The notes: generated from the sequence alone by a model not told the origin. DNA of 64,000 nt from CAWGMT01 sp963823675 (GCA_963823675.1 CAWGMT010000012.1:1860001-1924000); one strand, 5' to 3'. Positions 9,656-19,839 are shown, counted from the stretch's first letter. Program-made: numbers and translations.

Positions 9656-10410
9656 TGAGCCGGCCACTCCCCTGGTCTTACCCTCTGATCATGCTCGCGT
9701 CGGTGGTGGTCGCGGTGGTCCTGAGCCGGCGCACGCAATCGTCTCTCGGTCTCGGCGGGCGCGAGCGGCTGGGAATCGGGCTCGGGGCGTTCTGCGGGGC
9801 CATGATCGGGGCGAAGCTGCCGTTCGTGCTGGCCGACTGGGTGGGCCTGCTCAGCGGACGGGCCTGGCTCGAGAACGGTAAGACGATTGTTTTCGGCTTG
9901 GTCGGCGGCTACTGCGGGGTCGAGCTGGCCAAGGCCCTCTTGGGTGTTCGCGTGAAAACCGGGGACAGCTTCGCCGTGCCGGTGGCAGCCGCCCTGGCGA
10001 TCGGACGCGTGGCCTGCTTCGTCGCGGGCTGCTGCTATGGGACGGTCACGGTTCTGCCCTGGGCCGTCGACTTCGGCGACGGACTCGGCCGCCACCCCAC
10101 TCAGCTCTACGAGTCGGCGTTCCACCTTGCCGCGGCCTTGGTCCTGGCCTGGCTCATGCCCCGGGGGATCCTGCGAGGGCAGCTCATGAAGCTCTATCTC
10201 ATCGCCTATTTGATCTATCGTTTCCTGACTGAGTTCATCCGGCCCGAGCCCGTGCTGGCACTCGGATTGACCGGCTATCAGTGGGCATGCCTGGGTCTGG
10301 TACCGGTTTTCGTCGCGCTCTGGGTGCGAGACGCGCAGACGGCATGGCACGCGAGCGCGGCCCGCACCTTATCATGCTCTTTCGGCCGATTCCCCGCGGG
10401 AAGGGCCTGA
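9652..10410 (+). CDS. Lgt-like (prolipoprotein diacylglyceryl transferase family) membrane protein
   Basis: 252 residues, intact, with about seven hydrophobic segments. Family hallmarks are IGRVACFVAGCCYG (the variant GR-x-CF-x-AGCCYG block of Lgt-like paralogues) followed by RHPTQLYES and a last helix with YRFLTEFIRPEP. Classical Lgt moves diacylglyceryl from phosphatidylglycerol to the lipobox Cys of prolipoproteins. The CC-containing subgroup is widespread in planctomycetes and may have another acceptor. It starts at 9652 or 9655, overlapping the radical SAM stop, and ends three bases before the next start. This ties a lipid-moiety transferase to a lipid-radical-chemistry enzyme in one transcription unit. 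Confidence 0.85.
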   Translation: MMSRPLPWSYPLIMLASVVVAVVLSRRTQSSLGLGGRERLGIGLGAFCGAMIGAKLPFVLADWVGLLSGRAWLENGKTIVFGLVGGYCGVELAKALLGVRVKTGDSFAVPVAAALAIGRVACFVAGCCYGTVTVLPWAVDFGDGLGRHPTQLYESAFHLAAALVLAWLMPRGILRGQLMKLYLIAYLIYRFLTEFIRPEPVLALGLTGYQWACLGLVPVFVALWVRDAQTAWHASAARTLSCSFGRFPAGRA

Positions 10411-10412
10411 TC

Positions 10413-13400
10413 ATGCACAGCCACGCGCTCACGTTGCTCCTCTTCGTCACCTCCTCCCTGGGCCAGCCGCGCGCCCGTGGCGACGAGCGGCTTGCGGTGG
10501 TCGAGGGGGAGGCCCGCTGCGCCGGAACCGGCATGCCGGCTTCGGGCGCCACGCTCCTGTTCTTCAATCGGGACGACTCCGGCTGGAGCGTTGTAACCGA
10601 TGACGAGGGTCGTTTTCGCTGGCAGTTGCCGGGTAGGCAGGTCGTCTGGTCCGGACAGGACGGGAAGCCGGGGCCGCCTTGCGGGGTCATGATCCAGGAT
10701 GCGAGGAGCTGGTCGTGGGAGATCGTCGGCGCCGACGCCTGCGAGCCGCCGAACGCCTACTCCCGGAACGAGTGCTTCCGCGTGCTGCGGAAACCGGCAA
10801 TTACGCGCTGGCGGGTGACCGACCAGGGGCCAAGGCTGGTCGTCGAGTGCCCGGAGGCGGGGGACGTCGAGGTGATGGTGCTTGGTCCGGACGGAGCGCC
10901 GCTGGCCGATCGGGCGGTTCGAGTTTTTGCAGCAGAGGCGCCCTTCGCATTCCGCGGCAACGCCAACGTCGAGTTCCGAGGACGGACCGACAGTGCGGGG
11001 GTCTTCCGCCTTCGCTGGTTCGCGGGGACGCGGCGGCTTCGGGCGCTGGTGCCCGATGTTGGCTTCGGAACGACCGGCGTTTTCGAGGTCCTTGCAGGAC
11101 GGACGGCGCGGGCCGACTTGCCCCCGTTGGCCCGGTTCGCGCGGGTGGAGGGAACCCTCGACCCGAAACTGCGCCAGGCGGGGATGATGGTCTGCCGGCT
11201 GCCCGATATGGCGAGCCCGCGCGCTCGGCGCGCGCACAGTCCGCGGTCAACGACCAGGGCCGGTTCGTGCTGCGCGACGTGGTGCCGGGAAGCTTCCTGC
11301 TCGCGGTCGGCCGCGGCGGCCACGGCGCGTTCCCCCGTATGAACAGCGTCCGCGTACGTGCCGAGCCGGGGCATACCATCCGGGATCTCGTGTTCCGTCC
11401 TCCCGCGTCTTCTCAAGTGCCGCCGGCAACGGCGCCCGCCAGCGCTCAAGTGCCACCTGCGCTCGGCGGCGCTCTGAAGCAAGATATTGTCTGGGTCGAG
11501 GGAACCGCCCGCGACCTGGGAGGGCGGGGCATCGCGGGGGCGAATGTCTTCGTGCGCACAAGCTATAACGGCGGCAGCCGGATGTACGAGCAAATCCGGG
11601 AGACCACCACCGACTCGCAGGGCCGCTACCGGATCAGCGGTCCGCTCCTTGAAGGCGTGACTCCCCTCATCGTCGTCGTCCACGCCAAGGGGCGGCCTCC
11701 TGTCGTGGCCTACGCCGCAGCCCCGTCGGCCGCCACATCCGGGCACGGTCCGGTGGACGTGACGCTTGCCGGCGAAGATGCGAGTGGCTCGATCCGCGTG
11801 CATGTCCTGAAAGACGGCCAGCCATTCCCCGGCGCCAGCGTCGTGCTCAGCTCCGACGGTGCGATTGAGCTGGGCATGTGGGCCAGCGAGGCGGGCAAGC
11901 TCACTCCCGCGTGGACCGAAACTCAAGCCATCTTCTACCCGCGCGCCACGACTGGCGCCGATGGCACGGCCCACTTCACGAAGCTGGTTCCGGGCGCTTA
12001 CGAGGTGACCGCGAGCGCTGGGCCGCCTGCGGCAGCCTCCGACGCCGGACGCTCCCGGAAAAACTCGGGTCGCGAGTACGGAATTGCACAACGAGTCGGT
12101 GTGGCGGCGGGGCAAGAGGTCGAGACGGCGATCGCTCTGCACCCGCTGACTCTCGCGGTTCCTTTGCAGATCCTCCGCCCGGACGGCACGCCGGTCGTGG
12201 ACCAGAACGTCGCGTTCAGCGTCGGTCTGCGCAGCCCCGGCGTGAGCACTACGCTGAAACTCGACGCCCGCGGCATCGGCTCCCATTTGTTCGAGGCGCC
12301 GGGACTGTGGGCCGTCGACGTGCGGTTTCGCGACTCGAAGCTGACGTCGTTCCCCCTGGACGCAGAACCCTTCTACCAGGCCGAGGCACTACTGCCAGTT
12401 TCGCCGGGGTGCGCCCTTCCCGATCCAATCCGCTTGACGGGAGTCCTTCGCGAGCGGGGGTCGTTCGCGCGGAGCTGAGGGACGTCAATGACAAGCCGGC
12501 CCTTGGGACGGTGATGTTCATCTCCACCTTCGCAGTGGATCGAAACGTCGAGCAGGCGGGCAGTACCGACACTCTGGGCGTGGTGCGGTTCGCCGGCCTT
12601 TCCCACGGCCGCTACACCCTGCACGGATCGATCAACGGGCTTGCACCGCCCCTCGTGCCGGGCGCGGGCGGATGCCCGAGGACGCCGCGCTGCGGAACCA
12701 AGTCGCGTTCGCGGACCAGACAGTCGAGGTGGAGACGGCGGTCGAATCGCACGCCGTCGTGCGGCCGCAAGAGGTGGGCTACGTGCGCGGCACGCTGCGG
12801 CCGCCGGCGGGCCGAAGCGTCGCGGAGTACCGGTTCTTCCCTGCTTACGACGCGAGGGTGCTCGGGCCACGCCAGCAGTTGGACGCGAAGACTGGAGAGT
12901 TCGTCGCAGGGCCATTCTTCGCGGGGCCGGTAAAGTTCCAGATGATTCGCATTCTCGACAGCGGGCAGGTGCGGCAGGCCGGAGCCGAGACTGTGGAGGT
13001 TCCCGCAGGAACAGCGGTGCGAATGGACCTCCGTCCGCACGAAGATCCTGTGTCGGCCACTGCACCGGACGCGACCGCGCGCGTTTCGCTCGGCATCGGA
13101 GGTCTGCGGTTCCTGAACGAAGTCCCGCGCGCGGCCGGCGCCACGGCGTGGCTCGCCGACGGCAAGACCCCGGCGTTCGGGGCGCGCGGGCTTCTGCTGG
13201 CGCCCGGTCTCTCGCAACCCGTGGCCTCCGCGGTGAGCGACGCGGCGGGGAACCTCACGTGGCGCGGACGATGGGTCTCGTCTCAGACGATGACGCGCGA
13301 CGGCGCGCGTGCCACAAAGCCTCGGGCTGTGGTCTGGCTGCCGGGCCGCTCTGGAGCGGCCGTGGTGGAGGTCGAGGCAGGCAAGCCCATCCGCGCGATA

Positions 13401-13964
13401 TTGCCGGCCCCGCTCGACGCCCACGGGACGGTTAGCCTCGGTCACCGGACAGGTGCCGGAGTCAACGCGCGGCTGCGGATCGTCGCGGCGTACCAGGGTC
13501 AAGGAGACGCCGACGCCGCCTTGAGCTTGGCGACGACCGCCGATGCGCAGGGACACTTCATCCTTCGCGGCCTCACGCCCGGCCGCTACGAGGTCCAGGC
13601 GGCGCGCGACGGCATCTGGCTGTCGCCGAGCGTGGCACTCGCGGTGGAGGCAGGCAAACCAATCCCCGAGCTCGCCCTCGACATCCCGGAGCCCGGCGCG
13701 CCGGTGGTCGTGGAACTTGTCGACCGCACGGGCCGCGCCGTCCCCCAACGGCCCCTGACTGTGGCACGCCCCAGGGGGCCCCTCGCGGCCCTCTGGCCCG
13801 CGGCCTTGCAGACCGATAGCGCGGGCCGGTTGACACTTTGGGGGCTGGAAACCGGAACCCATTCGATCCAGATCGCCGGCGAGCCAGCCCCGCGCCGCCT
13901 GCAAGTGCTCAAGGCTGAGCGAGATGCTCACGCGCCCGGATCGTACGATTCGTGTGCGACCTGA
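10413..13964 (+). CDS. Very large secreted protein with repeated Ig-like/carboxypeptidase-regulatory domains (three frame breaks)
   Basis: About 1180 residues. The signal peptide is MHSHALTLLLFVTSSLG (ATG 10413; an upstream in-frame ATG at 10374 is also possible). The reading passes from frame 3 to frame 2 near 11215, to frame 1 near 12450 and to frame 3 near 12665. The body is a chain of beta-sandwich units, each with a GxF/GxY turn such as TTDSQGRYRISGPL, TGADGTAHFTKLVPGAYEV and TADAQGHFILRGLTPGRYEV. These are characteristic of carboxypeptidase regulatory-like and SdrD/Cna-B-like domains. No catalytic domain or sorting signal was found. Three bases separate it from the Lgt-like gene, so it may belong to that operon. 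It may be an envelope structural or adhesion protein. Confidence 0.7.
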
Positions 13965-14072
13965 CACCGTGAACTCGAGGGAATTCATGCTGGTGTGTTT
14001 GGGTCCGCAACCGCGGTCAACAAAATCCCGATCGGGCCCTTCACGTTTCGTCCTCCAGGCCGCGGACCTGGT

Positions 14073-14577
14073 TCAATGGGCAAACGGGTCGGCCGGCATG
14101 AGGCGGTCCATGTGGCCATGGAGCAGGCGACAGCGCTTGCGGGACACGGCAAGAGTGTCGTCCTTCCGCCCGAGGGCGCGGAGCGACTTGCCCAGGTTCA
14201 TGTAATGATAGCTGAGCCACTGCCGGTACTGCGCCAAAAGGGCGACGCCACGGCGACAAACCTCCCGTGCCTCATTCTTGCGGCCGGTGGATGCGATTAC
14301 CCATCCCATGTTGCTCAGACTGCTGGCCAGCTCGGCACGTTCTTCAACGCGCGTTGGGGCCATCTCGAGGACCTGCTCCCGCAACTCAACCGCGCGGCGG
14401 TAATGGGCCAACGCCGACTCGGGCCGGCCGACTTTGCTGTCGAACTCGGCGTTGAACCAGGTCAGGTTGAAGTTGGCGCGCATCAACTTATCGTCGAGCC
14501 CCGATGGCGGGGACGGTTCGCTTTTCTCGCGAACCAGGGCCTCCTTGAATTTCGGAGCGCCTCGGTTTCGCACTGAA
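14073..14577 (-). pseudogene. Fragment of a TPR-containing kinase-type protein
   Basis: About 165 residues with three TPR-like helix pairs (ALAHYRRAVELREQVLEMAP, ASSLSNMGWVIASTGRKNEA, YHYMNLGKSLRALGRKDDTL), the pattern found in C-terminal tails of planctomycete Ser/Thr kinases. No kinase domain, promoter or convincing start precedes it: homology begins abruptly, a few bases after the stop of the SGNH hydrolase gene on the same strand. The formal open frame runs back into that gene in another frame. Most likely the remnant of a deleted kinase gene. Confidence 0.5.
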
Positions 14578-15909
14578 CTACCCCAGATTGGCCCGGTAAG
14601 CGGCCAGGAGATTCTTCGCAATGTCAAGGTTGCCCAGCGCGTTGGGGTGGAAAGTGCCATCCTGGTTCCCTTGCATCGCTAGCGATTCGCCCAGCGTTCG
14701 GATCCACCGGCTGGTCGAGGGGTAACCGTGGGTATTGAAGTCGGTCACGATATTCGTGACGAGAGTCCACTTGTACTCCCTCGCGGCGGTCGTGATGACC
14801 GCGTCCAGCGGAGCGATGAGCTGACTGGACGCGAACTGAGCATCGGCCAGGCTGACCAGCGGAACACCCAGCGGCGACAGCAGCGCGGCGACGTTGCCGT
14901 TCTGGTCGTGGGTCAAGTCCGGGTAAGGCGTTAGGAGCACCTGGCTCGGTTTCAAGCCGCTGATCGCCTGAGCAAGCGCGGCGAAGTGCGACGGCAATTG
15001 ACTCAAGTCGGTGTTGAACTGCTGCAGGATCGAATTCAGCGATGGGCCGAGGACGCCAAACTCCGTATTCTCAATCAGGTCCTCGGCCAGAGTGGAAAAA
15101 TGAATGTCGTCGGCCCCGACCGAAACGGTCAGGACGTCGATGTGCCGCGTACCAATGATTTGCTTGAGCTCGCTGATCTGGGCTGGAAGCTGAACGCTCG
15201 AATCGCCAATGCTGGCCATAGGGCCGAGGACTCCCACGGGAATCGACGCACCCGAATCGGCCACCGAGACGAACGTGACCGCCTCATGCGGGTTCGCCTC
15301 CTGAAGCTCGAGCGCAAACTGAGCGGGCCCGGCGATAGTCGAGCGGTGGGCGTCGGCGTTCTCCGTGTTCATGGCGCCGTTGGGCGAATAAGCCCATTGT
15401 GGGAAAAGGACCCCCGGGACGACCGGGTTCCCTTCCCCCGAGGCATAAGAATCGCCGATCGAAACGATGAGAACGTCCTTTACTTGAACCTGTGTCGTGG
15501 CGGAGAGCGGCTTCTTGGTATTTCGCAGTCCCGTCGCAGTGAGCTTGACCTGGTACGACCCCTGAAGCAGATCGATTCTGGGATCTTCGCCGGTAAGATG
15601 CGTCGAGCGTCCCACCGAGTTGGTAACCGTCCACGAAAACGTCGTGGTGCGCTGGATCCCCACCGAGTGTGAGGCGTCCAGCGTGACCGGGTACCCCTTG
15701 GGCGGGTTGACGTAGGCAAAAGTGTTGGGAAGGTCGGGCTCGTTGCCGTGCAAGGGATCGGGGGCGATCTGGGGCACCATCGACCACTGAATGACCGCCG
15801 CCGAGCTCAACAGACTCCTGATTTCGAGCGTCTGGATCGTCGAATTCAGAGGGTTGAAGGCGCGGCGGGGACGAGACGACTTGCGTTGCCACCATTGCAA
15901 GAACGGCAT
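14578..15909 (-). CDS. Secreted SGNH/GDSL-type hydrolase with PKD-like domain
   Basis: 443 residues from the ATG at 15909, which has AAGGAG seven bases upstream; an earlier in-frame ATG lacks such a site. The N-terminus is not a normal signal peptide: a basic WWQRKSSRPRR stretch leads to LEIRSLLSSAAV, the LExRxLLS motif common on large planctomycete extracellular proteins. A PKD-like beta-sandwich (~50-150) precedes the SGNH domain. Block I is GDSYASGEGNP (Ser), block III is GADDIHF in place of GxND, and the catalytic His/Asp region is DGTFHPNALGN. Blocks resemble streptomycete GDSL lipases. Esterase or lipase activity is likely; substrate unknown. Confidence 0.8.
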   Translation of the reverse strand: MPFLQWWQRKSSRPRRAFNPLNSTIQTLEIRSLLSSAAVIQWSMVPQIAPDPLHGNEPDLPNTFAYVNPPKGYPVTLDASHSVGIQRTTTFSWTVTNSVGRSTHLTGEDPRIDLLQGSYQVKLTATGLRNTKKPLSATTQVQVKDVLIVSIGDSYASGEGNPVVPGVLFPQWAYSPNGAMNTENADAHRSTIAGPAQFALELQEANPHEAVTFVSVADSGASIPVGVLGPMASIGDSSVQLPAQISELKQIIGTRHIDVLTVSVGADDIHFSTLAEDLIENTEFGVLGPSLNSILQQFNTDLSQLPSHFAALAQAISGLKPSQVLLTPYPDLTHDQNGNVAALLSPLGVPLVSLADAQFASSQLIAPLDAVITTAAREYKWTLVTNIVTDFNTHGYPSTSRWIRTLGESLAMQGNQDGTFHPNALGNLDIAKNLLAAYRANLG

Positions 15910-16052
15910 GCGATGCTCCTTTAGAGTGATCATCTGCACCAAGTCGGCCCCTGGCGCGGTCGCGTACAAAGGGATCCAGTATCCGACATTCAACACTTAG
16001 TGACAATGCACAGTGGATCGGCCCGCCCGGAGCGACGCTGATACTACCGGTA

Positions 16053-16868
16053 TCATTGCTGGCCTCGCAGCAACGGCTTTTTCGTGTACTGTACGGGCAC
16101 GGACACAATCAGATCCGCCAGCTTTGCACGGCCTTGGCGGCGGCCGACCAACCGAACGTAGCCGAGGTAGTCGCCACGATCGGCCTCGAGCGCGGTGATT
16201 TCCGCTTCATTGTCAGGGGCGATCACCCTGTGCCAGTCAAGCCAGCGTTGCCATCCATCGGGCATGGTGTCGGCAAGCTCGATGTCCATGATGCCGGTCC
16301 GTTCCCAGTGCAGGCGCCACCAAGCCGCCGAATGCAGGCTCCAGAGATCCGGCGTCCACCACGCGCGCAGGTGCTCGGGCGGAGGGCCCTCGATTTCCCG
16401 CATCAGCCCCGCACCCGCAATCCCCACCGGTCCGCCCGGAGCCACAAACCGGGCGAGATAGTTCAGATAGAAGTCGTCCGTCCCGTAGTAAGGGAAGGAA
16501 TCGATGCTCACGATGGCGTCGAAGAAGTCGTCGGCAAATGGCAGGGACCGGGCATCGGCATGGATCGGAAAAACACCGTCTTCGACACCCGCATCGCGAA
16601 TTCGCAGGATGTTCTCCGAAGCGCTGATCCAGAGGTCGGTCGCCCAGACCTGAACGCCGAACTCCCGGTGCAGAAAAATCGACGACACGGCCCGTCCACA
16701 GCCGAGATCCAGTACTCGCATCCCGGGCCGCAAATGCAGGGCTTCGGCGAGCCACTCGGCAATCCAGAGCGCGTTGGCCCCGCCACTGACGCTGGCGACG
16801 ACCCACTCGGGGTGGTACTTCGAGGCGCGGGGAAACCGCTCGGAGACAAACCGCTGGTCTGAAGTCAT
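16053..16868 (-). CDS. Class I SAM-dependent methyltransferase
   Basis: 271 residues from ATG 16868 (a TTG six bases further up is also in frame). A Rossmann-like methyltransferase: motif I VLDLGCGRAVSSIFLHREFG, acidic strand-2 end WATDLWIS, motif with HADARSLPFADDFFDAIVSI, and post-motif block YLARFVAPGGPVGIAGAG. A C-terminal cap (WWTPDLWSLHSAAWWRLHW) is typical of a small-molecule methyltransferase group in Terrabacteria and planctomycetes. The upstream region is A+T-rich without a clear ribosome-binding site. Substrate unknown; neighbours give no pathway. Confidence 0.82.
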   Translation of the reverse strand: MTSDQRFVSERFPRASKYHPEWVVASVSGGANALWIAEWLAEALHLRPGMRVLDLGCGRAVSSIFLHREFGVQVWATDLWISASENILRIRDAGVEDGVFPIHADARSLPFADDFFDAIVSIDSFPYYGTDDFYLNYLARFVAPGGPVGIAGAGLMREIEGPPPEHLRAWWTPDLWSLHSAAWWRLHWERTGIMDIELADTMPDGWQRWLDWHRVIAPDNEAEITALEADRGDYLGYVRLVGRRQGRAKLADLIVSVPVQYTKKPLLRGQQ

Positions 16869-16982
16869 GATCAAAGAATTTAATTGGGGACGGCGTTCCG
16901 TGTCAATTGCAGCCGGTTCGCGAGTGGCAGCGGTCCTCTTGATCCACCAAGGGAATCAAAGGTGACTGGCGCCGCGCCTCCG

Positions 16983-17681
16983 TCATGGGATCAATTCATA
17001 AGTCAACTCGAACAGCCCTTGCTGCACCAGCCAGAACGTCGTCGGGTTTCGCCTGGTAGGGGTTCTTCACGTCGTCGCGGACCACGTAGCCGCCCGCTGG
17101 CGAATACAGCGGTCGCGCGGGGTCGTAGTTGGGCCGGATGAAGAAGCCCACGATCCCTGGGCCTTTTATCTGTGCGACCCAGTTGCGCGTCGTCGCCTTC
17201 GGCTTGAAGATCCGGTACGTCCGGGGTTTTTCATCGAAGCCAAATGTCTTGACCTCTTCACCCGCGGCCTCATACTTCCCCTCGATCTTTTCCAGGGACT
17301 GGAACCACGGCTCCCCGGCGACGCCGGCGCACAGCCAGTACCCGGCCCTTGCCTTCTGGACCGCGTGGTCGGCCGTCTGAAACTTCTTGCCGAGCTCCTC
17401 CGCAAGGACGGCCCGCGCCAGATCGGCTTCGTCTTCCTGGCCCACCGCCACGCTTTTTGCTCGGCGACCCACCGCAGCGTCTCGTCGTGCGAGAGCTTGC
17501 GCTCTTGTGGTTCGCGTTTTCGGGTCTTGCTGGCTTGGTCTTGCACGGCGAATGCTCCTAGCGGGCTGCCTGACCCTTGCGCCAGCACGGGCACCAAGAG
17601 CGACAGCAGCACAACCGGGTACCGGACTGACTTCAGGCCGCCAACCTCGACCACGACAGACTCCCGGCTCTTTGACTTCAT
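16983..17681 (-). CDS. Exported hypothetical protein (two frame breaks)
   Basis: About 232 residues. It starts at ATG 17681 with a basic N-terminus and hydrophobic core (YPVVLLSLLVPVLA). Break one, near 17460, joins HDETLRWVAEQKA to GQEDEADLARAVLAEELG. The middle part includes WFQSLEKIEGKYEAAGEEVK and GFFIRPNYDPARPLYSPAGG. Break two, near 17040, is inferred because the shifted frame reads WLVQQGLFELTYELIP before a TGA at 16983-16985, more protein-like than the unshifted ending. No known domain was recognised. It faces away from the methyltransferase's start and follows the LysR gene region. Confidence 0.5.
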
Positions 17682-17754
17682 GCCCTGACAGCTCGGATCG
17701 GCTCACGTAAACTTCGCAGACACGCTTTCAGGAACCGCTCAGTCGTAAGTCAGA

Positions 17755-17782
17755 CTTTCCAGCCTGGCGTCAGGCTGGAAAG
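17755..17782. repeat. 12-bp perfect inverted repeat between genes
   Basis: Arms 17755-17766 (CTTTCCAGCCTG) and 17771-17782 are perfect complements around a 4-base loop GCGT, with TTACCTAC following. It lies between the LysR stop (17818) and the hypothetical gene start (17681). A related but imperfect copy (CCTTTCCAGGCTGACGTCAGGC, then GACCTAC) is seen near 52748-52785, pointing to a dispersed repeat. It could also terminate lysR transcription, but no U-run follows on either strand. Confidence 0.6.
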
Positions 17783-17817
17783 CCTTACCTACAAAAGACA
17801 GAATTCCCCGGTCCCAT

Positions 17818-18798
17818 CTAGCGTCGACCTCGCAGACACGCTCCCAGAACTCGCCGCCAGTTCATGGCATGGTCGGACAGGTCGAGCTCGTCACCGCTGC
17901 CCGCGAGCCGCCGGCAGATCAGTTTGGCAGAAATCGGTGGGAAAGTCATCCCGTCGAGCGGTCGAATGATAAGTCCCGTGGCGTCCTCGATGGCCCCCTC
18001 GTTGACGACCCCGACGCCGAAGCCATCACGGACGTAGGCCAGGATGGTTGCCCACCCGCCGATTTCGAGCGTGATGTCGAGCTTGTTGAACAGGCCGCGG
18101 GAGCGCAAGACCTCGTCGAGCGCCTTGCGGATGCCCGCATCGGGTTCGGGCAGAATCAGGGGGAACAAACAGAACGCCTCGGGAGGCGCCCCTGCCTTGG
18201 GCAGCGACCGCAGCTTCGATTGCCATTTCGTCCCGGAGGCGCAGACGAGCGCCAGGCGATACGTGACCAGGGGCTCGACGTAGAGCGGCCGGCGGGCAAT
18301 CTCGAGAATGGACGATTCGTCGTGGGTGACGATCGCCAGGTCGAGCGAGCCGTTGGAGACGCCTTCGATACGGGCGTGGCCGCGCAAGGTCGATATCCGT
18401 AGCCGCGCCTCGGGCCGCTTCTGGCGGAATTCGATGAACGCACGCCGGACCGGTCCGGCAGCCATCTGCTGGCCGCAGGCGAAATGGACCGCGGCAGTCC
18501 CGGATGCCTTTGCTTCATCCTCGACAAAGGTATGCAGGTTCTGGTATCGGTCAACCAGTTCCTCGACGGCCGGCCAGATCTTGCGGCCCTCATTGGTCAG
18601 GTTCCAGGTCTTACCCTTACGCACGAGCCAGGGTCGGTCCAGAAGCGGGCCGGCGTGCTGGAGATACTTGAGCCGCTTCGACAGCGTCGGCTGGTTCAGC
18701 TCCAGCTCCCTCATGACGGCCGCCGCCTCACCCTCGTGACGGATCAGGCTCACGAAGGTCTGAAGCAGCTCGAACGACAGGGTCAATGTTCGCGGCAT
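17818..18798 (-). CDS. LysR-type transcriptional regulator
   Basis: 326 residues from ATG 18798. The N-terminal winged helix-turn-helix is visible as SFELLQTFVSLIRHEGEAAA with NQPTLSKRLKYLQ, followed by the linker helix and an LysR substrate-binding domain with two Rossmann-like halves (VHFACGQQMAAGPVRRAF; GGWATILAYVRDGFGVGVVN). An upstream in-frame Met is possible but would precede the conserved start. The C-terminal domain would bind a small effector that cannot be named. The nearest candidate target is the GH16-like gene located upstream on the same strand, or the gene itself through the dyad at 18882-18905. Confidence 0.87.
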   Translation of the reverse strand: MPRTLTLSFELLQTFVSLIRHEGEAAAVMRELELNQPTLSKRLKYLQHAGPLLDRPWLVRKGKTWNLTNEGRKIWPAVEELVDRYQNLHTFVEDEAKASGTAAVHFACGQQMAAGPVRRAFIEFRQKRPEARLRISTLRGHARIEGVSNGSLDLAIVTHDESSILEIARRPLYVEPLVTYRLALVCASGTKWQSKLRSLPKAGAPPEAFCLFPLILPEPDAGIRKALDEVLRSRGLFNKLDITLEIGGWATILAYVRDGFGVGVVNEGAIEDATGLIIRPLDGMTFPPISAKLICRRLAGSGDELDLSDHAMNWRRVLGACLRGRR

Positions 18799-18881
18799 GA
18801 AATCGGTCCTCGACTCGATAAATCGATCGCGGCGCGCTGACTGCGTCGTCAGTCGCATCATGAACCAGACGATTGAATTTG

Positions 18882-18905
18882 ATTGACAATGCTACTATAG
18901 TCAAT
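18882..18905. promoter_or_regulatory. Possible LysR-type operator/promoter dyad
   Basis: ATTGAC (18882-18887) and GTCAAT (18900-18905) form a dyad with a 12-base A/T-rich centre, about 85 bases upstream of the LysR start. On the minus strand TTGACT (18899-18904) is followed after 17 bases by CAAATT, a weak -35/-10 pair. LTTR boxes are typically T-N11-A dyads; this one fits loosely. Position and symmetry only; no second copy was found. Confidence 0.35.
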
Positions 18906-18980
18906 AGGGCGCTGTGTTGGCAAGTCGCGAGGAGCGCCGCCTTTGCTCGCCACGGCAAAGCTCCTGGAACCTGGAGCCGA

Positions 18981-19839
18981 TCAATCTACGGCTGGCGGCG
19001 CAGACGCAGGCGGCCGCTGGAACGCGAACCGGCTGCAGATGATTTCGACGTCTTTCCCGTTGCGGGGCGGCGTCCCTTCCATGAGCCAGAGATTGATGCG
19101 GGCATTCTCGCCGCCCGGCTTGGGGATGTCCTGCTTAAACGTATGCTGACGGAGCCGCGTGGAGTCGCGCGGCTGCGTGTCGACGCCGCCTGCCCAGCTC
19201 TCGCAAACCACACGGTCCGGCGTCCAGTTCGACGCTGTGGGTGGTCGGTCCCCGGCCGGTAGGTATCGCAAACCGCACGATGTTGGCCTTGCGCGTATAC
19301 GGCTGGACCACGAACTGGGCATTCGCGTTGGCCGGGTCGCCCCAGCGGGCGATCTCGACGTCGAGCTCGCGGTGGTTATACTCGGGTGCGTCACTCCAGG
19401 TGAACAGGCCCAGGACAACGTTGGGATCGAGACCATCGATTCCGGAGTCAATCGTGAACCGGTACGTGCCGAGGCCGAAGCTGCGTGCCGAGACCACCTC
19501 GGCGCACCGCCAGCGGCCCTGTTTCTGGTTGATCAAGAGGTGCAGCCGCCCCTCTGTGTCCACGAAGACGTTGTCCTCCGAATTGGAGAAGACATTCGGG
19601 CCCGGGCCAACGGCGTCGCCGCTGGATTTGACGTTCCACTCGTAGCCCGAAAAGGTGATTTTCCGCGAGCGGGCGACGCGCTGTCCAGCGGCGGCAATGC
19701 CCTGGCCGGGAAGTCCCTGGCCAGGGCCCTCCAGCGTCGTCAAAGCCGAATTCCAAGTTTTCGCACCGGGAGCCCACGCGAGCGCAGCCAGCACCATGGC
19801 GTCCCTGCGCGTCAGCCGCCTGGAATCGATCACGTTCAT
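18981..19839 (-). CDS. Secreted GH16-like beta-sandwich protein (one frame break)
   Basis: About 285 residues from ATG 19839 (GGAG upstream). The N-terminus SRRLTRRDAMVLAALAW is Tat- or Sec-like. The sandwich includes ITFSGYEWNVKSSGDAVGPG, RCAEVVSARSFGLGTYRFTI, and NHRELDVEIARWG, where ELDVE matches the GH16 catalytic pattern ExDxE. After one break near 19235 the protein continues as WTPDRVVCESWAGG and LWLMEGTPPRNGKDVEIIC to the stop. GH16 members cleave beta-glucans and galactans; this short, divergent type is common in planctomycetes and its substrate is unknown. The intact catalytic motif suggests an active enzyme if the break is a sequence error. Confidence 0.75.

Noticed and set aside
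7070..13000. Programmed frameshifting as explanation for the broken frames
   Set aside because: Breaks occur in many unrelated genes, in both directions, without a common slippery sequence or downstream structure; indel error is simpler.
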